NCBI GenBank assembly: GCA_012064385.1
Contig: QRDG01001723.1
Span: 124,001-188,000 of the forward strand
Length of the DNA: 64,000 bases
DNA from: Puccinellia tenuiflora
Lineage: Eukaryota; Streptophyta; Magnoliopsida; Poales; Poaceae
Direction of reading: 5' to 3'
The notes beneath the pieces were generated by a model. That model was not told the DNA's origin. It saw only the letters and a program-made list of their open reading frames with translations, and ran no database searches. Both the position numbers and the translations under genes were made by a program. Below, in pieces: positions 23,901 to 35,500 of the stretch. Numbering within the stretch: the stretch's first letter is position 1; every line of letters begins with the position of its first letter.

Positions 23901-24669
23901 GGTTATGGACGACTTGGTGAAATGTGCTGGCTAACAAGATCATAGACAACTTACACCTAATGATAATGAATTGATTAGTAAGATAGAGCTACTTCAATAA
24001 TAACTTATAAAATTTCCAACTGTGTGAGTGCCTTTGGGCTTGCTGCTCGTGGTTAACCGGGCTGGTAAGGAATTGGCTGGGTATGTTTGGTGTTAGTATA
24101 GTTGGTTACCTATGCGCTCTCTTACCTCCTCTCTATTAGATGAAAGTTGTAGTGCGTCTCTATAAGTTGTTAGTGCTGCTTGCCGCCGCCTCAATCGCTA
24201 ACCTTTTCCCCGGAATTCCAGCTTTGATATCTTGTGAGTATTACTTGCCAGTACTTCTACTAGTACTGACCCCTTCGGGGCTGCTATTCCATGGCAGCCA
24301 ACAGGTATGAAGTGTGACGACGTTAGCTTGGGAATCCTGCCGGCTTGGCCTGGGCAGGGATATGGTGCCTTTGGTTATCTTCAGGACTCTTAGTCCAATT
24401 TGTATCTTGTCCGTAGCCGGACGCTACCCGCTTCCGTTGTTATTTGGATCTTTGTATTGTATCTTTGATCTTGACTCGGTGAGTCGTTGCTGTATAAATG
24501 TTCTTTTGTGGGTTTCATCGAAAACTGTTGTAATGTTATCACAATTCCACCCGCATAACGTGTGTGTTGCGACGTGCACGTTATGCTGGTGGGCGTCCTT
24601 TAGGATCGTTATTATGCGGATTTGGCTGGAATGCTAAAGTCTGCATAGTACCGATCTTGGGGCGTTACA
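20995..24669 (+). repeat. 3' LTR of the Del-like element
   Basis: It is 3675 bp and co-linear with 16890-20566. Small differences include a longer TA tract near 22700 and one extra CGACTACTA unit near 22580. Confidence 0.9.
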
Positions 24670-24674
24670 GGAGT

Positions 24675-25316
24675 CTTGTTTACCTTGCTGTCACTCGCCC
24701 GGATATCTCTTATCCTGTTCATATTCTGAGTCAGTTTGTCTCAGCTCCTACCACCGTTCACTACAGTCATCTCCTCCGTGTTCTTCGTTATCTCCGTGGC
24801 ACTATTACTCGTCGTCTTTTCTTCCCTAGTTCCAGCTCTCTCCAGCTCCAGTGTTACTCGGATGCTACGTGGGCGAGTGATCCTACGGATCGTCGTTCAC
24901 TTTCTGCTTACTGTGTGTTTCTTGGTGGTTCGCTTGTTGCTTGGAAGACGAAGAAACAGGTAGCGGTTTCCCGTTCGAGTGTTGAGGCTGAGCTGCGGGC
25001 TATGGCTTCGTTGATTGCTGAGGTGACCTGGTTACGGTGGTTGCTTGCAGATTTTGGGGTCTCTGTTACGACACCCACTCCTATTTTGTGTGACAGTACA
25101 GGTGCTATCAGTATCGCACGTGATCCGGTCAAGCATGAGCTGACCAAGCATATTGGTGTTGATGCTTTTTATACACGTGCTCAGGTACAGGATCAGGTTG
25201 TTGCGCTTCATTATGTGCCTTCAGATTTGCAGTTGGCGGATTTCTTTACAAAGGCACAAACCCGAGCGCAGCATGACTTCTTACTCTCCAAACTCAGTGT
25301 TGTGGATCCACCATGA
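24675..25316 (+). pseudogene. Copia pol, third part: end of RT and RNase H
   Basis: The frame resumes exactly where 16889 left it. Motifs are TRPDISYPV, SDATWASDP, SVEAELRA, CDSTGAI and ADFFTKA, the usual end of Copia RT and RNase H. It stops with TGA at 25314-25316, just before the purine tract and the 3' LTR. Confidence 0.9.
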
Positions 25317-25329
25317 GTTTGAGGGGGGG
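25316..25329 (+). other. Polypurine tract of the Copia element
   Basis: A G-rich run (gtttgaggggggg) lies immediately before the 3' LTR, as expected for plus-strand priming. Confidence 0.85.
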
Positions 25330-25458
25330 TGTTAGAGTATATATGTGTATATTGTAGTTTCCCCACCTGTTAGGGGGCTTTCTGTATATTTGCCTGTACC
25401 TGTATTATATATTGTGGCCTTTGACCCCTGGGAATACAACAAGTCTATTTCCCTAACA
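25330..25458 (+). repeat. 3' LTR of the Copia element
   Basis: It is 129 bp with three differences from the 5' LTR and is followed by the TSD gggta at 25459-25463. Confidence 0.95.
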
Positions 25459-25703
25459 GGGTATTCAAGGTAACTAGTCACATAGGCACGAGAGCTTCAT
25501 CGGATTGACTCTATTGTTTAGCCTGACTTGGAATCCGCTCGAAAAGAAACGAACTGAGTATAAGCAACCTTTTGTAGTTCGGTTAAAAACGATCCAAGTT
25601 TGAGTTAAGTCTAGCTCGCTCGATTTTGACTCGATACACCTGGAGCTTGTATAAAATGCATGTTATATTTTATACATAGAAAGAAAATAGAATAACTCGG
25701 GAT

Positions 25704-27737
25704 CTGAAAGAACAAACTATACCGAGATGTCGCCTAGACGGGGGGTGAATAGACGATTAAAACTTTTCCAGTTAAAGACTTGATACTTGCGGAATAAAAC
25801 TAGGTATTTAAATTAACAAGCCAACAACCTAATATATTAGGTTCACCTATGTGCACCAACAACTTATGTTAAGCAATATAACAACAACGTGATAGCAATA
25901 TATATAACATCAAGCATAAAGTCTATCACAATGTAAAGTGCATAAGTAAAAAGCTCGGGTATAGAAAATAACCGAGACACGCGGAGACGAGGATGTATTC
26001 CCGAGTTCCTCCTTGTTAAGGGAGTATGTCTCGTTAAAGGGGTGTGAGCTCGCCACAAGAGGCCTACTCAAGATGCCACAAATGCCTCACCCTATTCTTC
26101 GATGAACCGCACCCAAGGGTTTGGTTCACATTCCACTATCCGAATCCTTCAAGGCGGAATCCGGAGCCTTTACAACGATCTTGGGGCACACACCCACAAC
26201 TCAATCGGGGGCTCCCAAATCTTGTCCGAAGATTCACAACTCGAAATCTTCGCGGCACCACCAACCGTCTAGTGTACACAATGCACCCAATAGGCACAAG
26301 CTCTTGGGAACACAAACCCAAGAGTAACAAGCTTCTCAACCTTCAACTTCCACGAATCCTCGTGGAGAGCACAAATCGATGCAACTAATGCAAATGGTAA
26401 GAACACACTAAGTGGCCAAATCCTTCACTCCCAAATCCAACCAAAGCAACTAATGCTAGGAAGGGATTTGAGAGGAAGAACAAAGAGGAGAATCACAAAA
26501 GAACTCCAAGAACTAGATCCACTAGGTTCCCCTCACTTAGAGGAGAAAGTGATTGGTGGAGTTGTACATCTAGATCTCCTCTCTTGAATCCCTAAATTTG
26601 GGCAAGAATCGTTGTAGGGATTGAAAGGAATCAAAGCTTTGGAGGTCAACAATGGAGTAGTGAGAGAAGCTCCAAAACTTGGGAACCATTGGGGAAGATG
26701 ACCCCTTAGATAGGTCCCCACCAAATCCAACCGTTATGTGCAGTTTTTACTGCGCGGGCCGGAACTTCCGGGGTTTACCCCGGAACTTCCGGACCCCCCG
26801 GAACGCCTCGGGCGCCCTAGAAAAGCGGTACTGGAGATGGGCCGGAACTTTGCCCAGAACTTCCGGTGGGGCGGAATTTCCGGCCTAAAACCCGGAACTT
26901 CCGCCCCTCTGAAAACTGGCAGAAACTGCAAAACGAAAACGGGCATATCTTTTACATCCGGACTTCGTTTTCGATGATCTTGGGCTCGTTGGAATCGTAA
27001 CAACGAGCTCTACAAGGATATACAGAAAAACATCATAGTCCAACAAGGGAGGATAAAAACAAATGGAGAAAGTAAAACCTCTCTAAGAAAGACGATCCGA
27101 CAAACCTCCGAAACCAAAAAAACGCAATAGGAAACGCATATGAAAACCGTTTTCGATGAACTTGGCCTTGTCATGACAAGCACGACAAGCACCAAGACCA
27201 CACCATGATAAGAGCCAAATAAGAACCAATAAAGATGATTGCAAGGATGCAAAGGTTTGAGCTCTCCACGAACGATACGATCAAGATACTCAGTCGAGAG
27301 CCCCTCTTGATAGTACGGCTATCTACCCTATAACCCGGTCTCTCAACTAACATCATGAGACCGATAAAATAGAAACCCTATCAAGATGATACATTTGCCT
27401 TGCGCATTAATCCACTTGAGGTCGATGAAGACGATCTTCATCTACTCAAGACGAACCACCTTTTTTTATTGTGCTTTGCATGGTGAAGATTCACATGATG
27501 CTCCCCCATACACCAATATGGGATAGGCATATCTTCACATGGCCTTGAGTGTTGATCAACTCGCACTTAGTCTTGATCAACATATAATCTTCTTCCCTTA
27601 GCCTTATTGACTCCAACATATGGAGATCAAGCTATGCATATGGACACACCTACAAATATAGCTCAATACAAACATTAGTCCATAGAGATTGTCATTAATT
27701 ACCAAAACCACACATGGGGGCTACCATGCACTTTCAG
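25704..27737. mobile_element. Unclassified repeat element, copy 1 (TSD gat)
   Basis: It starts CTGAAAGAACAAAC and ends CATGCACTTTCAG, giving short inverted termini CTGAAAG/CTTTCAG. It is flanked by gat at 25701-25703 and 27738-27740. It is co-linear with 41223-43656 over most of its length, including GATGTCGCCTAGA near the left end and GACAATCTCTATGGACTAAT (inverse strand) near the right. A 3-bp duplication is shared by PIF/Harbinger and CACTA elements, but the termini and target fit neither. Small ORFs are not conserved between copies, so it appears non-coding. Confidence 0.7.
26755..26905. repeat. Array of CCGGAACTTCCGG-type palindromes in copy 1
   Basis: Several complete or partial copies of the 13-bp palindrome occur in about 150 bp. 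Copy 2 has a different palindrome, CCGGAGACTCCGG, at the equivalent place. Confidence 0.8.
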
Positions 27738-27740
27738 GAT

Positions 27741-30700
27741 CGGAGAAGCGATTTTGCTCCCGAGCTCATATGCTCCTCATAGATTAAAAAAATATAAAAA
27801 TAGTAAAACATTTCATAAAATTCTAAAAAATTGGCAACACACATATACAAGTTTTCAACATATCTGTAAAGAGTTTCTGTATGAATGATATTTGTGGTTC
27901 TCTATGCGAGAAAAACAAAATTAGTACTTTATAAAATATATTTTTAAATCTTATTTGGTCATTGATTTGTGAAATGGTGCCAAATGCACTCCCTCGCAGG
28001 CGACGCGAGCTCCATGAGTAGAGGGCGCGAACCGGCCCACATCAAGCTCGTCCCCGCGGGAGCACCAACCTATTGCATGTGCTGACATGCCACCTAGGAG
28101 AAGAAGACCTTGCCGCCGCCATCCGTGGTATGGGCTTATCCCAGCCGGCTCATCCTCCGACGATGAGAGGGTCATTTGGGGAAGGGGGACCTGTCGGCGA
28201 CGGCTGTGGCGTCCGCGCGCCCATGTCGCCCCTAGGAGATGCTGGGCAAAGAATCCATCATGGACTAACATATCACTTTGTGAATAATTACTTTGTAAGA
28301 GTTAACAAGCGTTGGCCGTCCATTGGGTTGCACAATGATGCTCTGTTGAAGCACATTATAAGCACTACCCCTTGAGGAGTTTTGCCTAAAACAAAATTAT
28401 TCTGGAAATAAGAAAACAACACAAAATTAGTTGTGTGGTATAGAAGTGGTCCAGTCGAGAGTGAATAGAGTGAACATGGGGCATGTGCACCCATCTTTGA
28501 AAATGCGTTTTGAACACCTAAAAATGTCAAAAAAAAAAAACTGAAACAAAATTTGACGCATACAACTCGCAAAAACATGTGAGCGACACAAAAGTTTCAT
28601 GAAAAAAATATTTTTATTTTTACTTCATTAAAAAGGAAATTTTTGTGACATACATGGGACATATATTGCATATATTTTTTGTCTTTTTTACGCAGGTCAA
28701 ATAAATAGTCGTTTGTTCACGAAACTTTCGACGCACACATAAAAACTGCAAATGTACGAGCACATATTTTTTTCAGAATTATGAATGTTTCGAAAATATT
28801 TTTCAAACGCAGGTGCACCTACACCCATATTCACCTGGATATTATCCTGGTCCAGTAGCTGTTAGAACGGAAGGTGCCTTTTGTTGGAAAAACCAAAACA
28901 ATGCAAAGATAAACAACAACCATCAACTGTGCCGTGTGTGCGGCCAAATCGCCATGAAAAAAAGAGACAGCAAGACCAATGTACTACAGGATCTGCTTCC
29001 AGTATAGCTTATCTATTGTGCTTATTTAATCACTTCATCACTAATATTTAATCATGCTAGGTTTTCCTAGTGCTAGCACCTTCCTACCCAGCTTTCATGC
29101 ACTACTACAGTACTACTAGTCATGCTTATTATAAAAATGCTGCTCTTAATAATGATTAGGAGTGGTGGTTAGGTGCACAATCAGTCTCCCACCACTGACC
29201 ACAGGCTGCAAATAGCTCCCAAATTACCTTGGAAGAACATGGCATGTAGTCATCATGCAGTCCATTTAACTGCATCCGAAAACTACTATAGCTACAATGG
29301 TCTTAATTTTGGACTCCTTTTGTCACGGAACATGCTGGAGAGCTGTATTTTAGAAACCAAAATACGAACTACTTGGAGAAAATAAGACATACGGTATATC
29401 ATGAGAGAGATATCTCTGGACCTAAACCAACCTTTTTTTTTAGATAGGACCTAAACCAACCTAGAAAAGCTTATATCTCGATCTGGTTGATTATTTGAAA
29501 ATTTTGGCTTAAACCATTTTATATGGTTATTACGTTGTTACACTCCTGAAGTTAAAAATTCAACATGGAAATATCATGAAATAATTGAGGTGGAATTATA
29601 TTTAAGATTTTTTTTATAAAAGTTGGTACAGCTATACTGAAACACAATGTGTATAAATATGCTAAAATTATACCGGTTAATGTCAAATTGCCTACAGGAA
29701 TGAATCTATGAATTGTTATGGCCCACGAGTTTTAATTTAAATTCAAACTGCATGATCCACACATGCATGTTTGGTACGGAATCGAGTAACAATATTTGGG
29801 CTCGATAACCGTATTGAAATTTTAGACTTACAAGCTAGACAGTTTCTTACTTGGAGAAACCATTTAAATTACGCAGCTAATAATTCCACCACTAATTTAA
29901 AATTGTACTCGTTACACAAGTTCTTTTAACCCCAATGGTATTTTCTTCTGCATACACTTTTTGATTCATTTTTTGTCATGACGTAGACACAATGAATCAA
30001 CCCTCTGACTTCACATAAATGTTCTCTGAGTATTAAGCTTTCCTGGGACCAAGAAGGCTATCTCACAACTACTACTACTAGATTAGACATCTCAGAAAAC
30101 AGTAATCCTGTTTACAGAAAATTTAATGACAAGTTTGCGAAAGGAGAACATGGTGGAGTACACATGAAAAATAAATGAAATGCGTACTGAACAGTACTAT
30201 CATTAAGCTTGCATCTACCCCTTTGAAAGGATTTTATCGTTTCCCCCTCCATCCTTTTTTTCTCTCTCAACAGTTTCATTTTTTGACTAACAATAAATGG
30301 AGAAAAGTATTCAGAAATATAGCCTACAAACGGACGGTCCCAACATTCTCGCAAAAACTAACCACAACGGTAAGAAACAAATATAAGTAAAAATTTTGTT
30401 ACTCCACAATGGCAAAATAAAAAATTCTATTGCAACAAAGTAAAAAAAAAATCACACACTAGCGCTGCAAACGAAAATATTCCTCCAATGTTCTTTGACT
30501 GATCTCTGTCCTTGACTTCTCCAGTAGTAACCAGTAAAAAAGTAATTAAAAAATATAACAAAGTGGGTACTAGAAAACATGTGTGCCAGCACAGACACAC
30601 ACTGTTCCTGACATCCTGTTCTACTACCAAAATAAACAAATTGTGGCTCCCCAAAACTGTACTTGTGCTCACTAATGTGCCCTAATCTTTGTCCTTTACC
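27741..30700. other. Intergenic region upstream of the NET1-like gene
   Basis: A GC-richer patch at 27980-28260 has overlapping short ORFs but no recognisable product. At about 28465-28840 an AT-rich block bounded by tgtgcaccc and caggtgcacctacaccc resembles a small MULE-type MITE. A related-looking block lies near 44030-44365. The remainder shows nothing I can name. Confidence 0.4.
28465..28840. mobile_element. Possible MITE
   Basis: The left end (gcatgtgcacccatctttgaaaa) and right end (tttttcaaacgcaggtgcac) are roughly inverse, and the interior is AT-rich and non-coding. No clear target duplication was seen. Confidence 0.35.
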
Positions 30701-30739
30701 TTTAATTTTTGCAAATATTAAGCAAACAATTAATATGCC

Positions 30740-31024
30740 CATCCATCACTGCCCCTCTTTCCTCCTCTAGTACTACTGCTGCTCTGCTCTGGTCCTCCAT
30801 GATTGCATTCACTCCTGCCCAGGACACCTCCAACTCCAAAAGACACACACTCTCTTCTCTCCTCACTCCCCCTTCTCTCCCGGCGTTGTTCATGTGTAGG
30901 ATGATGATGACGACGGCCTAGGGGGGTGGGATGGGGAGCAGCTGTTGGATCTCTCTCCAGGGTTCGCACTGAGGGCTGGGAGGGAAGATCCACCGTTCCA
31001 AGATCCTCTCCTGTTCTGCTCGAG
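30740..31024 (+). other. Probable 5'-UTR exon of the NET1-like gene
   Basis: A C/T-rich stretch ends in GCTCGAG followed by the donor gtatgtctg at 31025. It could pair with the acceptor ttctgttctcttag ending at 32552, ten bases before the start codon. The left limit is not visible. Confidence 0.4.
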
Positions 31025-32552
31025 GTATGTCTGTATGGACACTCGCTTGATTTGGGCGCCGCGTGATTTTAGGCGGCAATGGCGTCGTGAATGTGGAGAT
31101 TGTGCCGGAAAATGCCGGCTCCCTCGTTGTTTCCGTGCGCTGTTCTTGCTATTGTTAGCGGCCGCTCTGCTGCCTGCCGTTTCCGTTTCTTGGCCAGGCC
31201 ATTTGGAAGCTTCCCGTGCTCCTCGTGCGTGATTTTGTTTCTTGCCTTCTAAAAAGATCTCCAGCTCCTCCCTCCCAGAACGTAGCAAGCGACTGCCCAT
31301 CTTTTCGTGCCAAAAAAAACTGCGGTTTTGGTCACTGGGGTTGTTGCTTCAGGATGCGGACGCCTTTTTTCCTCTCTTGGTGGCCTTCTTCTTCAAGAGG
31401 AGATGTGACGCGAGGCTCTTGCTTTCTGCCGCTTTAGGAAGGGACCGCGGCGGCGATTTCTCCGTTGTTCTTGGTAATTTCCTGGACCCCATGTTGATGG
31501 CGATTTCTTCCTTCTCCTTTGACGCGTCGCCGCTGATTTCGTATTGATTGATTCCGGGCTCTGTTCGTCCCTCCCAGAGATTGCCCTTTCTTCACGGCGG
31601 CCGCTTGAATCGCTGTGATTTATTTCCCCTCATCTTTGCGGCGGCGTGGGTTTCTCGCTGCATTTCTGCTTTTCAGTTGTTGGCGAGTTGGCAGTATCCC
31701 CCTCTTCCTTTCATCCACCATTCCTGCATTTCTTCGATTGGGGGATTAGCCTCCTCCGCTTTGAAGGATTTTCTTTTTTTCCTTTGCGTTTCGTGCGTGA
31801 ACTGGGATTCTAGACATTCTTGAGGTCAGGCTTCTGATTGTAGCCATCCTTTGCCCTATATTTTCGTTTCGCCTCTTCCTCTCTCGTTCTCATAATTTCC
31901 ATGCCCCTCCCCTTTTCTTAATCTGTTTATTCGGGCATTGCTTGAGGATGCTTAATTTTGTGTCCAGTCTTCCAAAGAATTTGGGGACTTGAGGTTGCAA
32001 TCTTGGCGAAAACCTCGGCAGATTTGGGTGTTTACAGCTGTGGCAACGCCTCTGTTTTTTTTTCACCGCCTCCTCTAAAAATCGCATATTAAGAATCTTA
32101 TTAATGGCATTTCCCCTATAGTTACGTAAAGATAACAACTTGACCGTTTGAGACAGATAATTATTAGGAAATAACTTAATGCCTTAGCGTTTACCTAATC
32201 TTAATTTTTGACCGTTGTGTGCGCTACTACTGCTGGTCTTGGGTTGTTTTTTAGATGCCTCTATATATAGGACAATACAGTCGCCCTCACCTTCTAACTC
32301 TCATCTCCAGAATCTCTCTTGGTTTCGTAGGGTAATCTGGCCTAAAATTTGTTCTTCGTTTTTATTTGATTTCATTTCTACCTCTACCTCTACGTGGGAA
32401 ATCTTCTGGAACATGATGCTAATTTTCATTTTTTCTGTTGTGCTGCAGTTAGTTCGCCTGCAATAGATCTTCATGCTGGCTGGTTTCTTATTGAATTTCG
32501 CAACAAGTTCTCGTAATAATCCAACGAGTGCTACTCTGTTCTGTTCTCTTAG
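31025..32552 (+). other. Probable 5'-UTR intron of the NET1-like gene
   Basis: The donor GAG|gtatgt and the acceptor tctcttag lie just before the ATG; the length is about 1.5 kb and it is T-rich. Internal acceptors such as tttcgtag at about 32330 could give further non-coding exons. Transcript data are needed to choose. Confidence 0.4.
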
Positions 32553-32561
32553 TCGGATTTG

Positions 32562-35500
32562 ATGGCGAGGAGGATGTCGCCGAACAATCCGATGCGCAAG
32601 TACTCATGGTGGTGGGATAGTCATATCTGTCCCAAGAACTCAAAATGGCTCCAAGAAAACCTCTCAGGTAAAATATGTTGGGTCAATGAGGCCATTTTAT
32701 CAAGATCTTTGTATGCATTGTTTGGAAACCATCAGCCAAACGCAATATAATTGACACTGATATTAGCATAAGTCCTCTATCGATTCAAATTAGAAACCTT
32801 TCGTTGGTTGGTGTAACTGCTTCACACCCCAGCATTTCCTTCGCGTTACCATGTTAGCAGTGTGTTGTGTATTATAGAGGATGTAAATGTGCGGAATGCT
32901 TTAATGGTAAAGTACAGATTTAGTTGAAGTCATAATGTTGGGTACGGGAACGGCCCATCTCCTCATGTCTCTTGTTGAAAGTCAGCAAATTGATTGAGGA
33001 AAGGCTGAAAAGCACACGAACAAGTTCAGTGCTTGTGGACAATCTTTGTAAGGAGTCACATGTTGCTATGTCGGATTAGGTTTTTTAGGCAGGTAGAATG
33101 TAAATTCTTGTGTGGAATATACGTTGGTACATTAAATTGACGTACCATCAATCTGGACTAGTATAGCTCCTACGGTGAATGTGACATAAAAAGAAATCAG
33201 ACACTTGAGATCCACTATATTGGTATATTTGGTTATTGATGAATCCGTCAGGCCAATGGCTGGATGCTAGATTGCACATATGATCCTACTAGGTGTTCTT
33301 TTCTACCTGATGATTAACTGTCTGGTGCTTCTCTCACATGGGACACAGTTCTATCATGTCCTTATATTGGCACCACATCAATGCCATACATTGCACTAAC
33401 AATTTGATATAAAAATGCATTTGTAGAAAATATGAACTTTATATAAACATACATAGTTAAAAACTTGAAGGAGCACACCGTTTCCAGTTCATTGTTTATT
33501 AGGGAAATTAATTTGAAGGAACACACCGTTTCCAGTTTTCCTGTATATTTGGATCTATTTCAGTGCTTTCTGAAACAATTAGACTAAGTTATTTTTCAAG
33601 GGCATTGGCAGTGTTGCTTGCCGTGTGATCAGAAGATGTATCTGCTAATTTTGGTCAACTTGTGTACATGTTTTGGGTTCGTATTAAAATTGGGACAGAA
33701 ACCTGCAAAATACCAAAGTTTATAGGTTCCTTGGCGTGTTATGAACATTATTTCTCCTTACTGAACTAGTGTTGATTAATGCATGTTTACACAGATACGG
33801 ATAGTAAAATCAAAGTTATGATCAAGATCATTGATGAGGATGCTGACTCGTTTGCAAGAAGAGCAGAAATGTACTACAAAAGGCGCCCGGAGCTGATGTC
33901 CTTGCTTGAGGAGTTATACCGTGCTTACCGAGCTTTAGCTGAGAGATATGATCATGCAGCTGGGGAGCTCCGACAGGCTCATCGAAAAATGGCAGAAGTA
34001 TTTCCAGACGAGTATCTGTTAGATTTGGATGATGACCTGCCATCTGAAACTGCATCTTCTGAAACTGACACCGACAATCGTGATATGACACAATTTTTCC
34101 GCTCTTTCATCAGCACTGGTGATTCAAAAAAGCGTAGTAAAGGTATGCTGTACAAACTCAGTTTCCTCTATAGGTACAATATACTAGTACGAGTCCGATA
34201 AAACTAACAGAACACACTTGTATTGCAGATGACCAGGATCATGAGAAGCTACAGAAAGAAATTTCAAGCTTGTCACAGGAAAATCAAGATCTTAAGAAGA
34301 AGATTTCGTCAGTGTTAGAAAAGAGTGAAAGTGCTGAATCTGAAGTTCTTTGCCTCAAGGAGGCCCTTGCACAACAAGAATCGGAGAGGAAAGCTGCGGT
34401 TTCACAGTGCCAGCAGTCCAGTGACAGGTTACAGAACCTCAAGTCTGAAGTATTGCATACCCAGGAGGAATTCAAGAGGCTGAAAGAGGAGATGCAAACT
34501 GGACTGCAGAATTTGAGCACTGCAGAGGAACAGTGCCTTCAGCTTGAGAGGGCTAACCAGGATCTGCATTTGGAGCTAGATAAACTGAAGTATGCTTCAA
34601 AAGAGAAGCACGAGGAGGTTAATGTGAAACACATTGAGTTGGAAAAGCTTAGCATCACTATACAAGAAGAGCAACTCAAAAGCATGCAAGCAGAAATGGC
34701 ACGGATGTCTTTAGAGAAGCAATTGGCACAAGTACAGGAGAAGCTAAGACTCTTGTCTCTTGAAAAGTATGATGAAACGAGTAAGTTTAAGGACATTGAA
34801 GCAAGCAAACTTATGCTTCATAAAGAATTGGAGAAGATTCGAGAAGAGAACCGCAAGCTGGATGATCAAAACCACTCCTCTACATCTGTGATAATTCGTT
34901 TGCAGGATGAGATAATTTCCTTGAAGAATGCACAACGGCGACTTGAGGAAGAGGTGTCTCGGCATGTGGAGGAAAAGAAGGTACTTCAGCATGAGATTTC
35001 ACACATGAAGAATGACAGGGGTGATGTCGAGAGGAAGCACTTTACGATCAAGGAACAAATACAAGTAGTTAATTTCAATGTGGAATCACTCCAAGCACTG
35101 GCTCAAGAGATGAGGGATGGAAATGTTGAGCTTAAAGAGACCATAAAAAACCATGATGGTGTAAAAGCATTGTATGTTGAGAATCTGATGCAGCTGGAGA
35201 GAACGTTGGAGAAAAATGCTCATTTGGAGAGATCTTTGTCAGCTGCTACTACTGAGGTTGCAGGGCTGAGAGAGAACAAGCTTGCATTGGAAGAGTCTTG
35301 CAAGCACCTCAGCTCCAAGGTTAGTGGCCACCAGTCTGAGCGCGCCATGTTCATTGCACGGATTGAGGGTATTTCTCATACCATGGAGAAGCTATCAGAG
35401 AAGAATGTGTTCTTGGAAAGTTTATTATCTGAGAACAGTGCTGAGGTTGAGAGCCATAGAAGGAAACTGAAAGACTTGGAAGAGTCTGCACAGGCTCTCC

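Larger units (their letters stand above)
16890..24669 (+). mobile_element. Del/Tekay-like non-autonomous element: 3.7-kb LTRs, 428-bp interior
   Basis: The LTRs span 16890-20566 (3677 bp) and 20995-24669 (3675 bp), begin TGTAATGCCCC and end GCGTTACA. The target duplication ggagt is at 16885-16889 and 24670-24674. A tRNA-Met primer site follows three bases after the first LTR. The interior (20567-20994) encodes no protein. The TGTAATGCC start and primer type resemble chromovirus (Del/Tekay) elements, an inference from termini only. The element was presumably mobilised in trans. Confidence 0.9.
8413..25458 (+). mobile_element. Copia LTR retrotransposon, split by two nested elements
   Basis: The LTRs are 129 bp each (8413-8541 and 25330-25458), begin TGTTAG, end CTAACA and differ at only three positions. 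The 5-bp target duplication gggta is at 8408-8412 and 25459-25463. A tRNA-Met type primer site follows the 5' LTR, and a purine tract precedes the 3' LTR. Without the two insertions (12414-16394 and 16890-24669, each with one TSD copy) the element is about 5.3 kb. Domain order is gag, protease, integrase, RT, RNase H, which is diagnostic for Copia. The small LTR divergence implies recent insertion; the nested elements are younger by position. Confidence 0.95.

Noticed and set aside
26044..26388. ORF that begins alike in copy 1 and copy 2 (41567) of the unclassified element
   Set aside because: The two copies drift into different frames after a short common start and the substitutions do not favour synonymous sites, so coding is unlikely.
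33466..33540. 25-bp direct repeat (gaaggagcacaccgtttccag-like) in the first coding intron of the NET1-like gene
   Set aside because: A small local duplication in an intron with no sign of a mobile element or regulatory role.
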